Assembly (NCBI GenBank): GCA_951802115.1
Contig: CATOPL010000005.1
Location: forward strand, 62,001 to 126,000
DNA: 64,000 bases
Source of the DNA: an uncultured Lachnospiraceae bacterium
GTDB taxonomy: Bacteria; Bacillota; Clostridia; Lachnospirales; Lachnospiraceae
Reading direction: 5' to 3'
Positions 26,611 through 35,534 of this stretch are shown here, piece by piece. Each line of letters opens with the position of its first letter. Within the stretch, counting starts at the first letter, position 1. The translations under genes and the position numbers were made by a program. The notes beneath the pieces are model-generated. The model ran no database searches and had not been told where the DNA came from. It worked only from the letters and a program-made list of their open reading frames with translations.

Positions 26611-28560
26611 CTACAGATCCATGGCTGCATGATACCCCTGATAAATTGCCATGCAGATATTGGCCGGTCGGATACAATCGCCGATCTTTTTTACAATCGG
26701 AGCACAATCCAGGAGAGATTCCGCCACATCTTTTCTTGCTCTCTGCCCCACTGCACAGATAACAGAACCACCCGGCACCAACACTTCTTCTTCATTGGCT
26801 TTACACCATACTCCTTCTTCCGTAATCCGAAGACCCTGATAGCCCATATGGCAGATAACCTTTTGGCCTTCCAATTCCTTCAGAAGAATCGGACGATGGC
26901 GAATATTGGCATCCGGAGCCAGCTCCGTGCGCATTTCCACCAGATGTACCTTTTTGCCTTCTCTTGCCAGATGCACCGCGCTTTCACAGCCTGCAAGACC
27001 GCCTCCCAAAACAATTACCTCATCGCTTTTTACCTTTTCCTTTTCCAGATAATATTGGTTTACAACAACGACCTGATCTCCGTCGATTCCCGGAATCGGC
27101 GGAATAATCGGAGCAGAACCCACGGCGATAATCAGCGCATCTGCACCAGTCTTCTCTGCATACTCCGGTGTCACTTCCGTATTGGTACGGATCTCCACGC
27201 CTTCCAGTCTCGCCAGATGCTCCAGCGTCACACCCAATTCATACATTTCATGTTTAAAATCAATTCCCTGCTCACATTTGAGAATACCACCCAGCCGATC
27301 GCTCTTCTCACACAAAATCACATGATGTCCTCTTCTCGCCGCAGTCACTGCAGCTTCCAGACCGGCCACGCCGCCTCCTACAATAAGGACTTTTTTCTTC
27401 TTTCTCGCCGGCTGCAGATCCATTCCTTCCCATTCCCGTCCGATCAGCGGATTGACCGAACAGCGCCTGGTTTGTGTCGTTCCCCGTTCTGCCATACAGA
27501 CAAAGCAACGCAGACAGCGGACAATTTCATCCTCTCTGTTTTCCATTACTTTTGACGGAAGCTCCGGGTCCGCCAGAAGAGCTCTTCCCATGACTACAAT
27601 ATCCACTTTACCGGAACCAATCAGTTCATCCATCATGGCAGGATCATTCAGCCCGCCGATGGTCGCCACCGGTTTGGACACATGTTTTTTGATCTCCTCA
27701 GCCAGAAAAACATTACACCCATGATCCCGGAACATCGACGGGTGGGTAATAGAGAATCCAAATTTATAGGACCCCGCCGACACATGAATCAGATCCACCA
27801 GATCTTCCACTGCCTGCGCGATCTTTACGCCTTCATTCAGATCATAACCGCCGTCAAACATCTCGGAACCGCTCATACGAAATTCGATCGGGAATCCGGG
27901 ACCTACCGCCTTGCGAACTGCCAAAAGCACCTCTCTTGCCAGCCGCACCCGATTCTCCAGACTCCCACCGTACTCATCCGTACGATGATTAAAGTACGGG
28001 GATAAGAACTGATTGATCAGCCAGCCGTGTCCTCCATGAACCATAATCATCTCATATCCGCACAGCTTTGCCAGCTTTGCATTCTCATAATATGCCTGTA
28101 CAATCTCCTGAATCTGTTCTTTGCTAAGAGGCGTCACCGGCAGACCGTCCGGTCTGGTGCCCTCACTGGGTCCGTACTGAGTCATAGAATCTTTTTTATT
28201 CTTGTCCAGCAGATAGGTACCGGCATACTGGCCGGAATGGGACAGCTCCACACTCGGCACTGCTCCGTGCCTTTTAATGGCATCCGCCGTATAAGTAAAG
28301 CTGGCGACAGAACCTACTGTCTGCGTGTTCAGATGATACGCATGAGACGCATCTGTAGGCGGATGCACCATCAGCTCACTGACCGTGACTGCACCGGCTC
28401 CGCCTTTTGCACGCAACTCATAAAATGCTGTGGATTTGGAACCGATCGTACATTCCGGAGTGATTTCTGCTCCGCTCATAGGTGCTGAAAACATTCGGTT
28501 TCGAAAAGTTACATTGCCGATAGTGATCGGCTTACAGAGATTTTTATATTTTCTTACCAT
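26611..28560 (-). CDS. Old Yellow Enzyme-type FMN/[4Fe-4S]/FAD oxidoreductase
   Basis: 649 residues, the full two-part architecture of trimethylamine dehydrogenase/2,4-dienoyl-CoA reductase relatives. An FMN TIM barrel spans about 1-340. The cluster motif CLRCFVC plus a fourth Cys eleven residues on (about 346-365) follows, then FAD (VLIVGGGVAGLEAA) and NAD(P) (VIVLGGGLAGCES) Rossmann motifs. Family members reduce enoates and flavonoid or bile-acid double bonds, or oxidatively N-demethylate amines. Within this locus it may reduce or further process the demethylated product. GGAGG precedes the ATG by 6 bases. Confidence 0.92.
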   Translation of the reverse strand: MVRKYKNLCKPITIGNVTFRNRMFSAPMSGAEITPECTIGSKSTAFYELRAKGGAGAVTVSELMVHPPTDASHAYHLNTQTVGSVASFTYTADAIKRHGAVPSVELSHSGQYAGTYLLDKNKKDSMTQYGPSEGTRPDGLPVTPLSKEQIQEIVQAYYENAKLAKLCGYEMIMVHGGHGWLINQFLSPYFNHRTDEYGGSLENRVRLAREVLLAVRKAVGPGFPIEFRMSGSEMFDGGYDLNEGVKIAQAVEDLVDLIHVSAGSYKFGFSITHPSMFRDHGCNVFLAEEIKKHVSKPVATIGGLNDPAMMDELIGSGKVDIVVMGRALLADPELPSKVMENREDEIVRCLRCFVCMAERGTTQTRRCSVNPLIGREWEGMDLQPARKKKKVLIVGGGVAGLEAAVTAARRGHHVILCEKSDRLGGILKCEQGIDFKHEMYELGVTLEHLARLEGVEIRTNTEVTPEYAEKTGADALIIAVGSAPIIPPIPGIDGDQVVVVNQYYLEKEKVKSDEVIVLGGGLAGCESAVHLAREGKKVHLVEMRTELAPDANIRHRPILLKELEGQKVICHMGYQGLRITEEGVWCKANEEEVLVPGGSVICAVGQRARKDVAESLLDCAPIVKKIGDCIRPANICMAIYQGYHAAMDL

Positions 28561-28578
28561 ATTTGTCCTCCTGCATTA

Positions 28579-28662
28579 GAATATGTCTGAACATTTATTT
28601 CTTCCATCCGCATGACCCGCTTTGCAGTATATTGGGATCAAATTCAGCCCAGACAAACTCTG
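28579..28662 (+). repeat. Degenerate copy B of the dispersed intergenic repeat
   Basis: Shares ATGTCTGAACATT, TTTGCAGTATATT and GACAAACTCTGG with the full copy at 49547-49658, with insertions and no clear right end. It lies between the OYE-like and NAT genes. Confidence 0.5.
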
Positions 28663-28782
28663 GTAATTTTGGTTCTGATTCATTTATTTTCTGATGCTGC
28701 ACGAGCGTGTTAAGCGTGTTAAAAATGCGTTTCCGCTGTCTGTACTGCAGACAGTTCTCTTGACCGAGGATGCATGAAGCGT

Positions 28783-29544
28783 TTATACCAAACACAAACC
28801 AAACTCCTGTTCCAGGCATAACTGCAGCTCTTCCTTATCCTGAAGCTGCCGCCTGACAATCTGTTCTCCTTTCCGTATCACCAGCTCCATATCGGTCAGC
28901 GCCTTACTTCCGTCTGATGTGCACAGATTCACAACTCTTTTATGAGAAAAAATAACTGCCGGATTCACGGCACAGTAAAAATTCAGCAGCTGAAAATCCT
29001 GCTGGAAAAAGGGCTGATCATGAAACTGCAAAGTCGCTTTCCACACACCGCCGTGAAATCCTTCCACCAGAAGATCCTCTGATATTTCTCTTACCCGAAA
29101 ACACTCTCCAGCGATATCCTGAACAGATGTTTCCAGCCGCAGAAGGCCTTTGGGCCCCGGACCGCCATAGCCTACGTCACAGAGGTATTTTCCCTCTGGA
29201 AGCCGCACAACCAGAGCCATATGTGAAACTGGCGGAATCACATCCCTGTTCCAGAGTATCCGCACAGCCACCGGATATACCGTAAATTCCAAAGCCCGAA
29301 GCAACGCCAGTAAGAGCGTATTCAGTTCAAAACAGTAACCGCCCCTGCGTCTTTGTACAATCTTCTCAAAAAGTTCACTTTCTTCCAGAGAAGGAACCTT
29401 CCTCAGATCACAGACATCCAGATTTTCAAAGGGCACCTGTTCCAGATGCGCGCGGATCAGCCCGTTCAAAGTCTTTTTGTCTTTAAGAACGGATCCTTTA
29501 TATTTGATCCGTTCCAGATATGCTCTTGCTTCCTCCTGGTTCAT
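28783..29544 (-). CDS. Arylamine N-acetyltransferase
   Basis: NAT family, 253 residues. The catalytic triad is visible at almost canonical positions: Cys71 in RRGGYCFELN, His108 in SHMALVV and Asp123 in CDVGYGG. It transfers acetyl from acetyl-CoA to arylamines or hydrazines in the cytosol. The ATG at 29544 has AGGGGAG 6 bases upstream; the longer frame has none. Its place inside the methyl-transfer locus fits handling of aromatic compounds. Confidence 0.93.
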   Translation of the reverse strand: MNQEEARAYLERIKYKGSVLKDKKTLNGLIRAHLEQVPFENLDVCDLRKVPSLEESELFEKIVQRRRGGYCFELNTLLLALLRALEFTVYPVAVRILWNRDVIPPVSHMALVVRLPEGKYLCDVGYGGPGPKGLLRLETSVQDIAGECFRVREISEDLLVEGFHGGVWKATLQFHDQPFFQQDFQLLNFYCAVNPAVIFSHKRVVNLCTSDGSKALTDMELVIRKGEQIVRRQLQDKEELQLCLEQEFGLCLV

Positions 29545-29649
29545 ACACATCTCCCCTATAAAAGTTTGCAGTTCAAACAATCGTTCTGTAGCAAAGCTGT
29601 TCAAAAGCCTGACTTTTTATCAGACTGCAGGTGATTCCTACAGAAAAGA

Positions 29650-29677
29650 CCCCGAAGAGACAACCGCCTCTTCGGGG
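29650..29677 (-). terminator. Terminator of UroD-type methyltransferase gene 1
   Basis: 10-bp perfect stem CCCCGAAGAG/CTCTTCGGGG with an 8-base loop, followed on the minus strand by TCTTTTCTG, 14 bases past the stop. Confidence 0.85.
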
Positions 29678-29690
29678 CACCGAATATCAG

Positions 29691-30701
29691 TTAGATCCCG
29701 TATACTTCTTTATTATATTTTGCAATCTCATCGTCAATGATAGGATCTACATGTGGGAACAGGCAGCCTGGAGCGCCATAAGTAATACATGGAATAAAGT
29801 GTCCGCCCGGCCCATAGGTCTCACAAGCTCTTCTGACTTCTTTGCGGATCTCCTCCTCCGTAGAGTCTGCACGATCCACGATAGAAGCATCGATACCGCC
29901 CATAAGCGTCATCCTTCCGTTTAACTGCTTCTGCAGCTTCGGAATGTCATTTTCCGGGATCACACCCTGCCAGATGTCAATGCCCAGATCTACCATATCT
30001 TCAATAATCTGCTCCATAAAAGAATCTGCATGATGCATAATGATGACACCTTTTTCCTTCATGTAGCCATAAGTTTTTGCATAAGTAGGTTTGATGAACT
30101 CACGCCAGGTATCCGGACTTACAAACAGGGAATTTTTGGATCCCCAGTCATCATGGGAAAGCATCACATCCGGTTTGATGTGATCCACAATCAGCTTCAT
30201 ATACTGATAGCGGTATTCTCCAATGGCATTGCACAGATCCATCATATCCTCCGGCTCCAGCAAGAAGTTCATGAGCATATCTTCAAATCCCATCAGGAAA
30301 TGCAGCCGTTCAAAAACACCGGTCGGCATAAACGCCATTACAAGCTCCCCTTTTGCTCGGATCTCTTCTGCCTGTTTAATAAAAGGCTCCCATAATGCAG
30401 GATCAGAACAGTTTGCTTCCAGATCCGGCATGACCAGCTGATCCTTCCATTCGGTGATATCACTGATTACTTTATTCTCATCTGTCACATGGGGCATTGC
30501 AGCCACCTGGCCCTCCGGCCACAGGATCGTCGTTCCGAACCGGTCCTTCATCGGATCCATCCCTGCTTTGCGGACACCTCTGATATACGTGGATGCCGGA
30601 TTTGGCGGGAAAAATCTGGTCCCTTCATACTGTCTGGAAAGCCGCTCCGGTTTTCCGTCCGGCTTTACGGTTTCAAGAAAATTCTGTACAGATGTAAGCA
30701 T
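29691..30701 (-). CDS. Uroporphyrinogen decarboxylase-fold corrinoid methyltransferase 1 (putative MT I)
   Basis: 336 residues, UroD/MtaA-type TIM barrel. Shared with its paralogue at 34322: PDVMLSHDDWGS, IMHHADSF, GIDIWQG, LMGGID and FIPCI. The HxC zinc motif of MtaA/MtbA reads HHAD instead, which is closer to substrate-specific O-demethylase methyltransferases than to coenzyme-M enzymes. It should cleave a methyl ether and pass the methyl to the corrinoid protein. AAAGGAGG precedes the ATG by about 9 bases, and it has its own terminator. True haem-pathway HemE is unlikely given the context. Confidence 0.85.
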   Translation of the reverse strand: MLTSVQNFLETVKPDGKPERLSRQYEGTRFFPPNPASTYIRGVRKAGMDPMKDRFGTTILWPEGQVAAMPHVTDENKVISDITEWKDQLVMPDLEANCSDPALWEPFIKQAEEIRAKGELVMAFMPTGVFERLHFLMGFEDMLMNFLLEPEDMMDLCNAIGEYRYQYMKLIVDHIKPDVMLSHDDWGSKNSLFVSPDTWREFIKPTYAKTYGYMKEKGVIIMHHADSFMEQIIEDMVDLGIDIWQGVIPENDIPKLQKQLNGRMTLMGGIDASIVDRADSTEEEIRKEVRRACETYGPGGHFIPCITYGAPGCLFPHVDPIIDDEIAKYNKEVYGI

Positions 30702-31023
30702 TTTTCATGTCCTCCTTTTGATTGCTCTTATTGATAATATGATTGTAAATAAACATGGTTATCTTTACACAGCTGCCAAATCACAGCCCTTCATGGGTTG
30801 ACATTTCCCAAAAAGACCCACTGAAAAATTCCAACCAGGATACCTCTTCCGGGAAATCCTGTACCGCCGCGATCTTTTACTAATGAGGAGGAGCCCACAA
30901 AATGAGAGGAGTCCTGATTGTCCCCACCACAGGCAGGGTCCGGCAATATGTCAGCCCACGATGAATATCCACTCTGCAACATGTTGTGGCGGAGTTCAAT
31001 AACAAACATTACGAAAGCTGTTT
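30702..31023. other. 322-base spacer without a recognisable gene
   Basis: Lies between the GPH transporter stop and UroD-type gene 1. It must carry the promoter of gene 1 (AT-rich near 30720-30760) but no convincing -35/-10 pair was seen. The first 16 bases after the transporter stop (31008-31023) match the GAAAACAGCTTTC core of the dispersed repeat. The middle (about 30790-31000) is GC-richer, with protein-like but start-less text, possibly a relic. Confidence 0.4.
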
Positions 31024-32415
31024 TCAGCCCTTTGCATCAATCTCTTTCTGATACTGGGTTACTTTTTCTTTGGTAATCTTAAATCCTACCAGGAGCAGGA
31101 TCATGCCTGCCAGACAGAGAGCCGCTGGAACCAAGGCGAATGCAATCGTCATTCCCTGACGTGCAGATCCTTCCAAAGCCACACCGGACTGCCAGCCAAC
31201 AGCCACCAGACAGGTACTAAGGATCACGCCTCTCATGAAAACGCCCACTTTCAGAGGCAGGTTCTGCAGACCCATAATCCATCCGGAAGCATCTCTGCCG
31301 GTCTTCCAGGTTGCATAAACTACTGTATCTGCATACAGTGCCGGAGATGCCGCAAACGCCATGCCATAAAACACATGAGCTATGGTCATCAGTGCAATAA
31401 CAACAGATGCATTGGCATACATTATATAAATCAGGAACATGGATACTGCCATTCCGCCATAAGAAAAAATCATGGTGGTCCGGGAAGACAACTTCTGTGC
31501 TATGTAACGCATAGCAAATGCTCCGATAATCGCTCCCAGAGAAACACTCAATGTATAAATACTCATCAGTCCCGGATTACCCATGGCATCACGGAAATAA
31601 TAGATAGCTGAAGCAGCGGTTACAAATTTTACACACCATTTTGCAAGATCCGCCAGCATCAGTACCATCAAAGGCGGATTCTGGAACAGAGAAGCAAACA
31701 TCTCTGATACGGATACCTTCGTTTTGTCATTTCCTTTTGTCTGCTGTTCACCGGTTTCAATCTCTTCGTAACCTTCCGTCATTTTGAAGTGAGCAAAATA
31801 AGTGACCACCATCAAAACGCCGAGGCAGAAAGCTGCTGCCGCAAATTTATTTTTTTCTCCCACAAAGCCGGCCAGAAGCGTTGCAAAAGGCAGACCCAGA
31901 TACGAGAACAAAAGACCGCCGATGTTATTCCAGGTTGCACGGGAAGATGCAAGGGTCGCCTTGTCCTCCGGCGTCTTTCCAACCACGCTGACCAGCGTCG
32001 CATTTGCCACATACCCGAAGTTCCACACTACATGAGACAGGATCGCCGCTGCAATGATCACAATTGCAGATACCATCTCATTGTCGCTGATACGCAGGAA
32101 CATGAATGCGTACAGGAACGGAACCATCCAGGGCACGATGATCAGCCAGGAACGATAACGCCCCCACCTCTTTGCCTTTGTACCGTTGATGATACCGCCA
32201 TACAGCCAGGACAGACAGGCGTCCACGGTGGTGAACACCGAGTTGATCATACCTGAAATCACGGCACTGAAGCCCGCCAGGTCAGTCAAAAACGTCATAA
32301 AGTAGAATGTCTCGATGTTACTCATCAGGACGAAACCGGCATCGCCCACACCGAAGAAATATTTTAGTGTACTGCTTAGACTTTTTTTCTGGGTTCCGTT
32401 GTTTTCATTACTCAT
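31024..32415 (-). CDS. GPH-family (glycoside-pentoside-hexuronide) cation symporter
   Basis: 463-residue 12-TM transporter of the MelB/GPH branch of the MFS. The N-terminus KYFFGVGDAGFVLMSNIETF with FMTFLTDLAG and the mid-loop KAKRWGRYRSWL are typical. It imports glycosides or sugars with Na+ or H+. It sits upstream of UroD-type gene 1 and divergent from PucR regulator 2, so it may import a methoxylated glycoside. The ATG at 32415 is preferred; a GTG two codons earlier is closer to the AAGGGGG ribosome site. Confidence 0.9.
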   Translation of the reverse strand: MSNENNGTQKKSLSSTLKYFFGVGDAGFVLMSNIETFYFMTFLTDLAGFSAVISGMINSVFTTVDACLSWLYGGIINGTKAKRWGRYRSWLIIVPWMVPFLYAFMFLRISDNEMVSAIVIIAAAILSHVVWNFGYVANATLVSVVGKTPEDKATLASSRATWNNIGGLLFSYLGLPFATLLAGFVGEKNKFAAAAFCLGVLMVVTYFAHFKMTEGYEEIETGEQQTKGNDKTKVSVSEMFASLFQNPPLMVLMLADLAKWCVKFVTAASAIYYFRDAMGNPGLMSIYTLSVSLGAIIGAFAMRYIAQKLSSRTTMIFSYGGMAVSMFLIYIMYANASVVIALMTIAHVFYGMAFAASPALYADTVVYATWKTGRDASGWIMGLQNLPLKVGVFMRGVILSTCLVAVGWQSGVALEGSARQGMTIAFALVPAALCLAGMILLLVGFKITKEKVTQYQKEIDAKG

Positions 32416-32558
32416 TTGCACATTACCCCCTTCTGGTTTTTGTTCCGTTTTTCATGATGCTTTCAGTATATAATTCACAGGCCCTTTCGTAAATCCGACA
32501 GACAGGTCCATAATTTTTTAAGATATTCCTACTTTTTGTCTTAGTTATTTCAGCAACA

Positions 32559-32587
32559 TTCACAATTATAAATATTTATGTTATACT
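32559..32587 (+). promoter_or_regulatory. Promoter of PucR regulator 2
   Basis: TTCACA (32559-32564), 17-base spacer, TATACT (32582-32587), with TG one base before the -10 (extended -10). Confidence 0.72.
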
Positions 32588-32617
32588 GGAGAAAATGACG
32601 AACGGAAGGTAATATTT

Positions 32618-34159
32618 ATGGAATCTTTTCTGTTAAATATGCAACTTTTAAACGATGCATTCTGTAGTATTTATAAGCATGTTACCTTATTTTTTGATCA
32701 GGACCCGGCCAGACTGGAAGCCGTCCGTCTGTATCAAAGTGGCCGGCCGCTTCTTCCCTCCTACCTTTATCTGCTTCATTCGGACGAATTGGAGCAACTG
32801 CCGGACTGCCTTCAGGGACTTTCGTTTCTCGTATCCGGAAAAGTCGTTTCCGGACGGATCCCCAGTGACTGTTCTCTTCTGGTGGTAGAAGACAGCGCCT
32901 CTGTCCCGGAACTTTTTAATCTGGCGCAGGACACATTTGAACGATATACCAGATGGAACCAGGAATTATATGCGGCCATGAAAAGCGACCATCCGCTGGA
33001 TGCCATGCTGGAAGCCAGTCTGAAAGTATTTCAGAATCCCATCTTTATCCACGACACTAATTTTTATATTCTTTCCTGCCCTCACCGGGCTCCTAATATG
33101 CTTATCTGGGATAAAGATGCCAGAACCGGCTGGAACATTGTCCCTTTAAGTCTGATCCATGATTTCAAGGTAGATCCGGAATATTTAAGCACGCTGACGA
33201 CTACGGAAGCCTGTGTCTACTCCGCGGAGCAGCGCGGATATCCGATCCTCTATATGAATCTGTGGAACAACGGCAGATATGAAGGGCGAATCTGTGTGGA
33301 CGAGCTTGAAACTCCGATCCTTCCGGGACAGCTTCTTCTGATCACTCATCTGGCAAAACATATCCTCCAGGCCATGCAGAACAACAGCCTTTTTCATCTG
33401 AATATGGGAAACGACATCGAACAGTTTTTCCGGGAATATCTAGACGGCGAGATTCAGGATCAGTCCATCGTCATGAAAATGCTGCAGTTTCTTGACTGGA
33501 AACGTGACGACCATTATCTCTGCCTGCGCCTTGAAACCGGCCGTCAGAATATCCGCATGCTCTCTTCCGCCGCTACTTTGGGACATATTGAAACGCAGAT
33601 TCCGGAAGGTCATGCCTTTATGCACAACAACGGTATCACTGTACTGGTCAATTTGACCTATTCCCACGCCCGGATCTCCGATGTGCTCAGCAGCCTTGCA
33701 ACTCTGCTGAGGGAAGGGCTTTTAAAAATGGGAGCCAGTTCTGAAATTTATGATTTTATGCTGCTCTCTCAGGGATACTATCAGGCCCGCGTGGCGCTGG
33801 AACTGGGGAAACGAACCTGCAGTATGAACTGGTGCTGCCGGTTCGACGAGTATATACTGGAATACCTGCTCAGTCAGGGAGGAGAACATCTGTCTCCGGA
33901 GCTTCTGTGTTCAAATAAGCTCCTGATTCTAAAGCATTACGATGAAAAAAACAAGACAGAACTTTACCGTACCCTGCAGGTCTATCTGAATCTTGAACGA
34001 AATGTCCTGCAGACCGCCAAAACTCTGTTTATTCACCGGAGCACTCTTTTTTACCGGCTGGAACGTATTCAGAAGCTTGCTGATATCGACTATGAAGACG
34101 CCCGGGAACGGCTCATCCTCCAGCTCTCTTTTCAGATCCTCGAACAGAGAATCGTTTGA
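32618..34159 (+). CDS. PucR-family transcriptional regulator 2
   Basis: 513 residues, paralogous along its length to the regulator at 22274. The C-terminal HTH (YLNLERNVLQTAKTLFIHRS, then LFYRLERIQKLA) is clear, and the N-terminal sensor region is poorly conserved. GGAAGGT lies 7 bases before the ATG. It is divergent from the GPH transporter and upstream of UroD-type gene 2 and the full-length activator, so it probably controls this half of the locus. Confidence 0.87.
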   Translation: MESFLLNMQLLNDAFCSIYKHVTLFFDQDPARLEAVRLYQSGRPLLPSYLYLLHSDELEQLPDCLQGLSFLVSGKVVSGRIPSDCSLLVVEDSASVPELFNLAQDTFERYTRWNQELYAAMKSDHPLDAMLEASLKVFQNPIFIHDTNFYILSCPHRAPNMLIWDKDARTGWNIVPLSLIHDFKVDPEYLSTLTTTEACVYSAEQRGYPILYMNLWNNGRYEGRICVDELETPILPGQLLLITHLAKHILQAMQNNSLFHLNMGNDIEQFFREYLDGEIQDQSIVMKMLQFLDWKRDDHYLCLRLETGRQNIRMLSSAATLGHIETQIPEGHAFMHNNGITVLVNLTYSHARISDVLSSLATLLREGLLKMGASSEIYDFMLLSQGYYQARVALELGKRTCSMNWCCRFDEYILEYLLSQGGEHLSPELLCSNKLLILKHYDEKNKTELYRTLQVYLNLERNVLQTAKTLFIHRSTLFYRLERIQKLADIDYEDARERLILQLSFQILEQRIV

Positions 34160-34321
34160 TGCTCTTTCCCTTTTATACGATTTGTACAAATCTTTGTCCG
34201 TAAATTCCTAGATTTTGACGCTTCTTAAATTTACAGGCAAATGTTACAATAAAGTTATCATTTTTACCGGCCTTGCAGCACTTTAGCCGAAAGAGAAAGA
34301 AATCAGTGAGGAGGAGGTCAT

Positions 34322-35359
34322 ATGATGTTAACACCAAAACAAAACATGCTTGAGGTGATCCGGGGAGGCAATCCGGACCGGTTCGTAAATCAATACGAAG
34401 CAGTGTATCTGATGTTTCACCCGTTCATGTTCACAAATCCGCTCCTGCAGCCGGGACAGGAGAATATCAAAAATGCCTGGGGCGTGACAAATACATTTCC
34501 CAAGGGCGTGCCTGGAGCATTCCCGGTACATACTCCGGATAAGATTGTAGTCCAGGATATCGAAAACTGGAGAGATTATGTTCATGCACCCTCTCTGAAA
34601 TTCACCCAGGACCAGTGGGATATGGTGAAAGCACAATATGATGCCGTGGATGGTGAGCAGGCGTTCAAAGCAGCATTTGTAGCGCCTGGACTGTTTGAGC
34701 AGACTCATCATCTGTGTGAGATTACCAATGCGCTTATGTATTACATCACCGACGAAGATGAAATGCATGATCTGATTAAATACCTGACCGAATGGGAGCT
34801 GGAGCTTGCAGAAGGGATCTGTTCGAACCTGCATCCAGACGCATTGTTCCATCATGACGACTGGGGCGGACTGGACAGCACTTTCATGAGTCCGGCCATG
34901 TTTGACGAATTTCTGCTGGAACCTTATAAGGAAATTTACGGATATTATCACAGCCACGGCGTGGAACTGGTTATCCACCATTCTGACAGTTATGCGGCGA
35001 CTCTGGTACCATCCATGATCGAAATGGGCATCGATGTATGGCAGGGCTGTATGGCTACGAATGACATCCCGGAACTGATCCGTAAATACGGCGGAAAAAT
35101 CAGCTTTATGGGAGGGATTGAGAACCGGGCCGTAGATTTCGAAGGCTGGACGGATGAGAACTGTGAAAAAGTTGTCCGCCAGATGTGTGAAGAATGCGGA
35201 AATAAGTACTTCATCCCATGTATTGCACAGGGAGGTCCCGGGTCCGTGTATCCGGGCGTGTATATGTCCCTGGCCAATGCCATTGACAAGCTGAACGAAG
35301 AAAAATATGGGCTGAAGGCAGAAGATTCCACCAGGCTTCCGTGGCAGGTTCTTTTCTAA
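34322..35359 (+). CDS. Uroporphyrinogen decarboxylase-fold corrinoid methyltransferase 2 (putative MT I)
   Basis: 345 residues, paralogue of the protein at 29691. Shared blocks are PDALFHHDDWGG, VIHHSDSY, GIDVWQGC, FMGGIE and FIPCIAQGGPG; the N-terminal substrate regions differ, suggesting another methoxylated substrate. GGAGG lies 4-5 bases before the ATG; the next codon is also ATG. It is followed by a strong terminator and then the activator gene. As for its paralogue, the MT I role is inferred from fold, motifs and neighbours. Confidence 0.85.
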   Translation: MMLTPKQNMLEVIRGGNPDRFVNQYEAVYLMFHPFMFTNPLLQPGQENIKNAWGVTNTFPKGVPGAFPVHTPDKIVVQDIENWRDYVHAPSLKFTQDQWDMVKAQYDAVDGEQAFKAAFVAPGLFEQTHHLCEITNALMYYITDEDEMHDLIKYLTEWELELAEGICSNLHPDALFHHDDWGGLDSTFMSPAMFDEFLLEPYKEIYGYYHSHGVELVIHHSDSYAATLVPSMIEMGIDVWQGCMATNDIPELIRKYGGKISFMGGIENRAVDFEGWTDENCEKVVRQMCEECGNKYFIPCIAQGGPGSVYPGVYMSLANAIDKLNEEKYGLKAEDSTRLPWQVLF

Positions 35360-35451
35360 AGCGGTTTCTTCTGTTTCCTTATATCTGTGAAAGGCTCACA
35401 GCTTTCATGTGAAAAGTTTAAAAAGCAGCAATATAATGATATCATTCACAG

Positions 35452-35507
35452 AACAGGCGGGATCTATCAGTAAAAAGTCCGAATCTATGAGATCCTGCCT
35501 GTTTTTT
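35452..35507 (+). terminator. Terminator after UroD-type gene 2
   Basis: 14-bp stem (AACAGGCGGGATCT with AGATCCTGCCTGTT, one G-U pair), 24-base loop, then TTTTTT. It lies between the methyltransferase and activator genes, so read-through or a second promoter must express the activator. Confidence 0.85.
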
Positions 35508-35534
35508 ATCAACAATGTTTAAAAGGGGAGTCAC

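Noticed and set aside
29691..35359. The two UroD-fold proteins as haem-pathway HemE
   Set aside because: Located among corrinoid methyl-transfer genes, no other haem genes, and the shared HHDDWG and HH(A/S)DS motifs fit the methyltransferase branch better.
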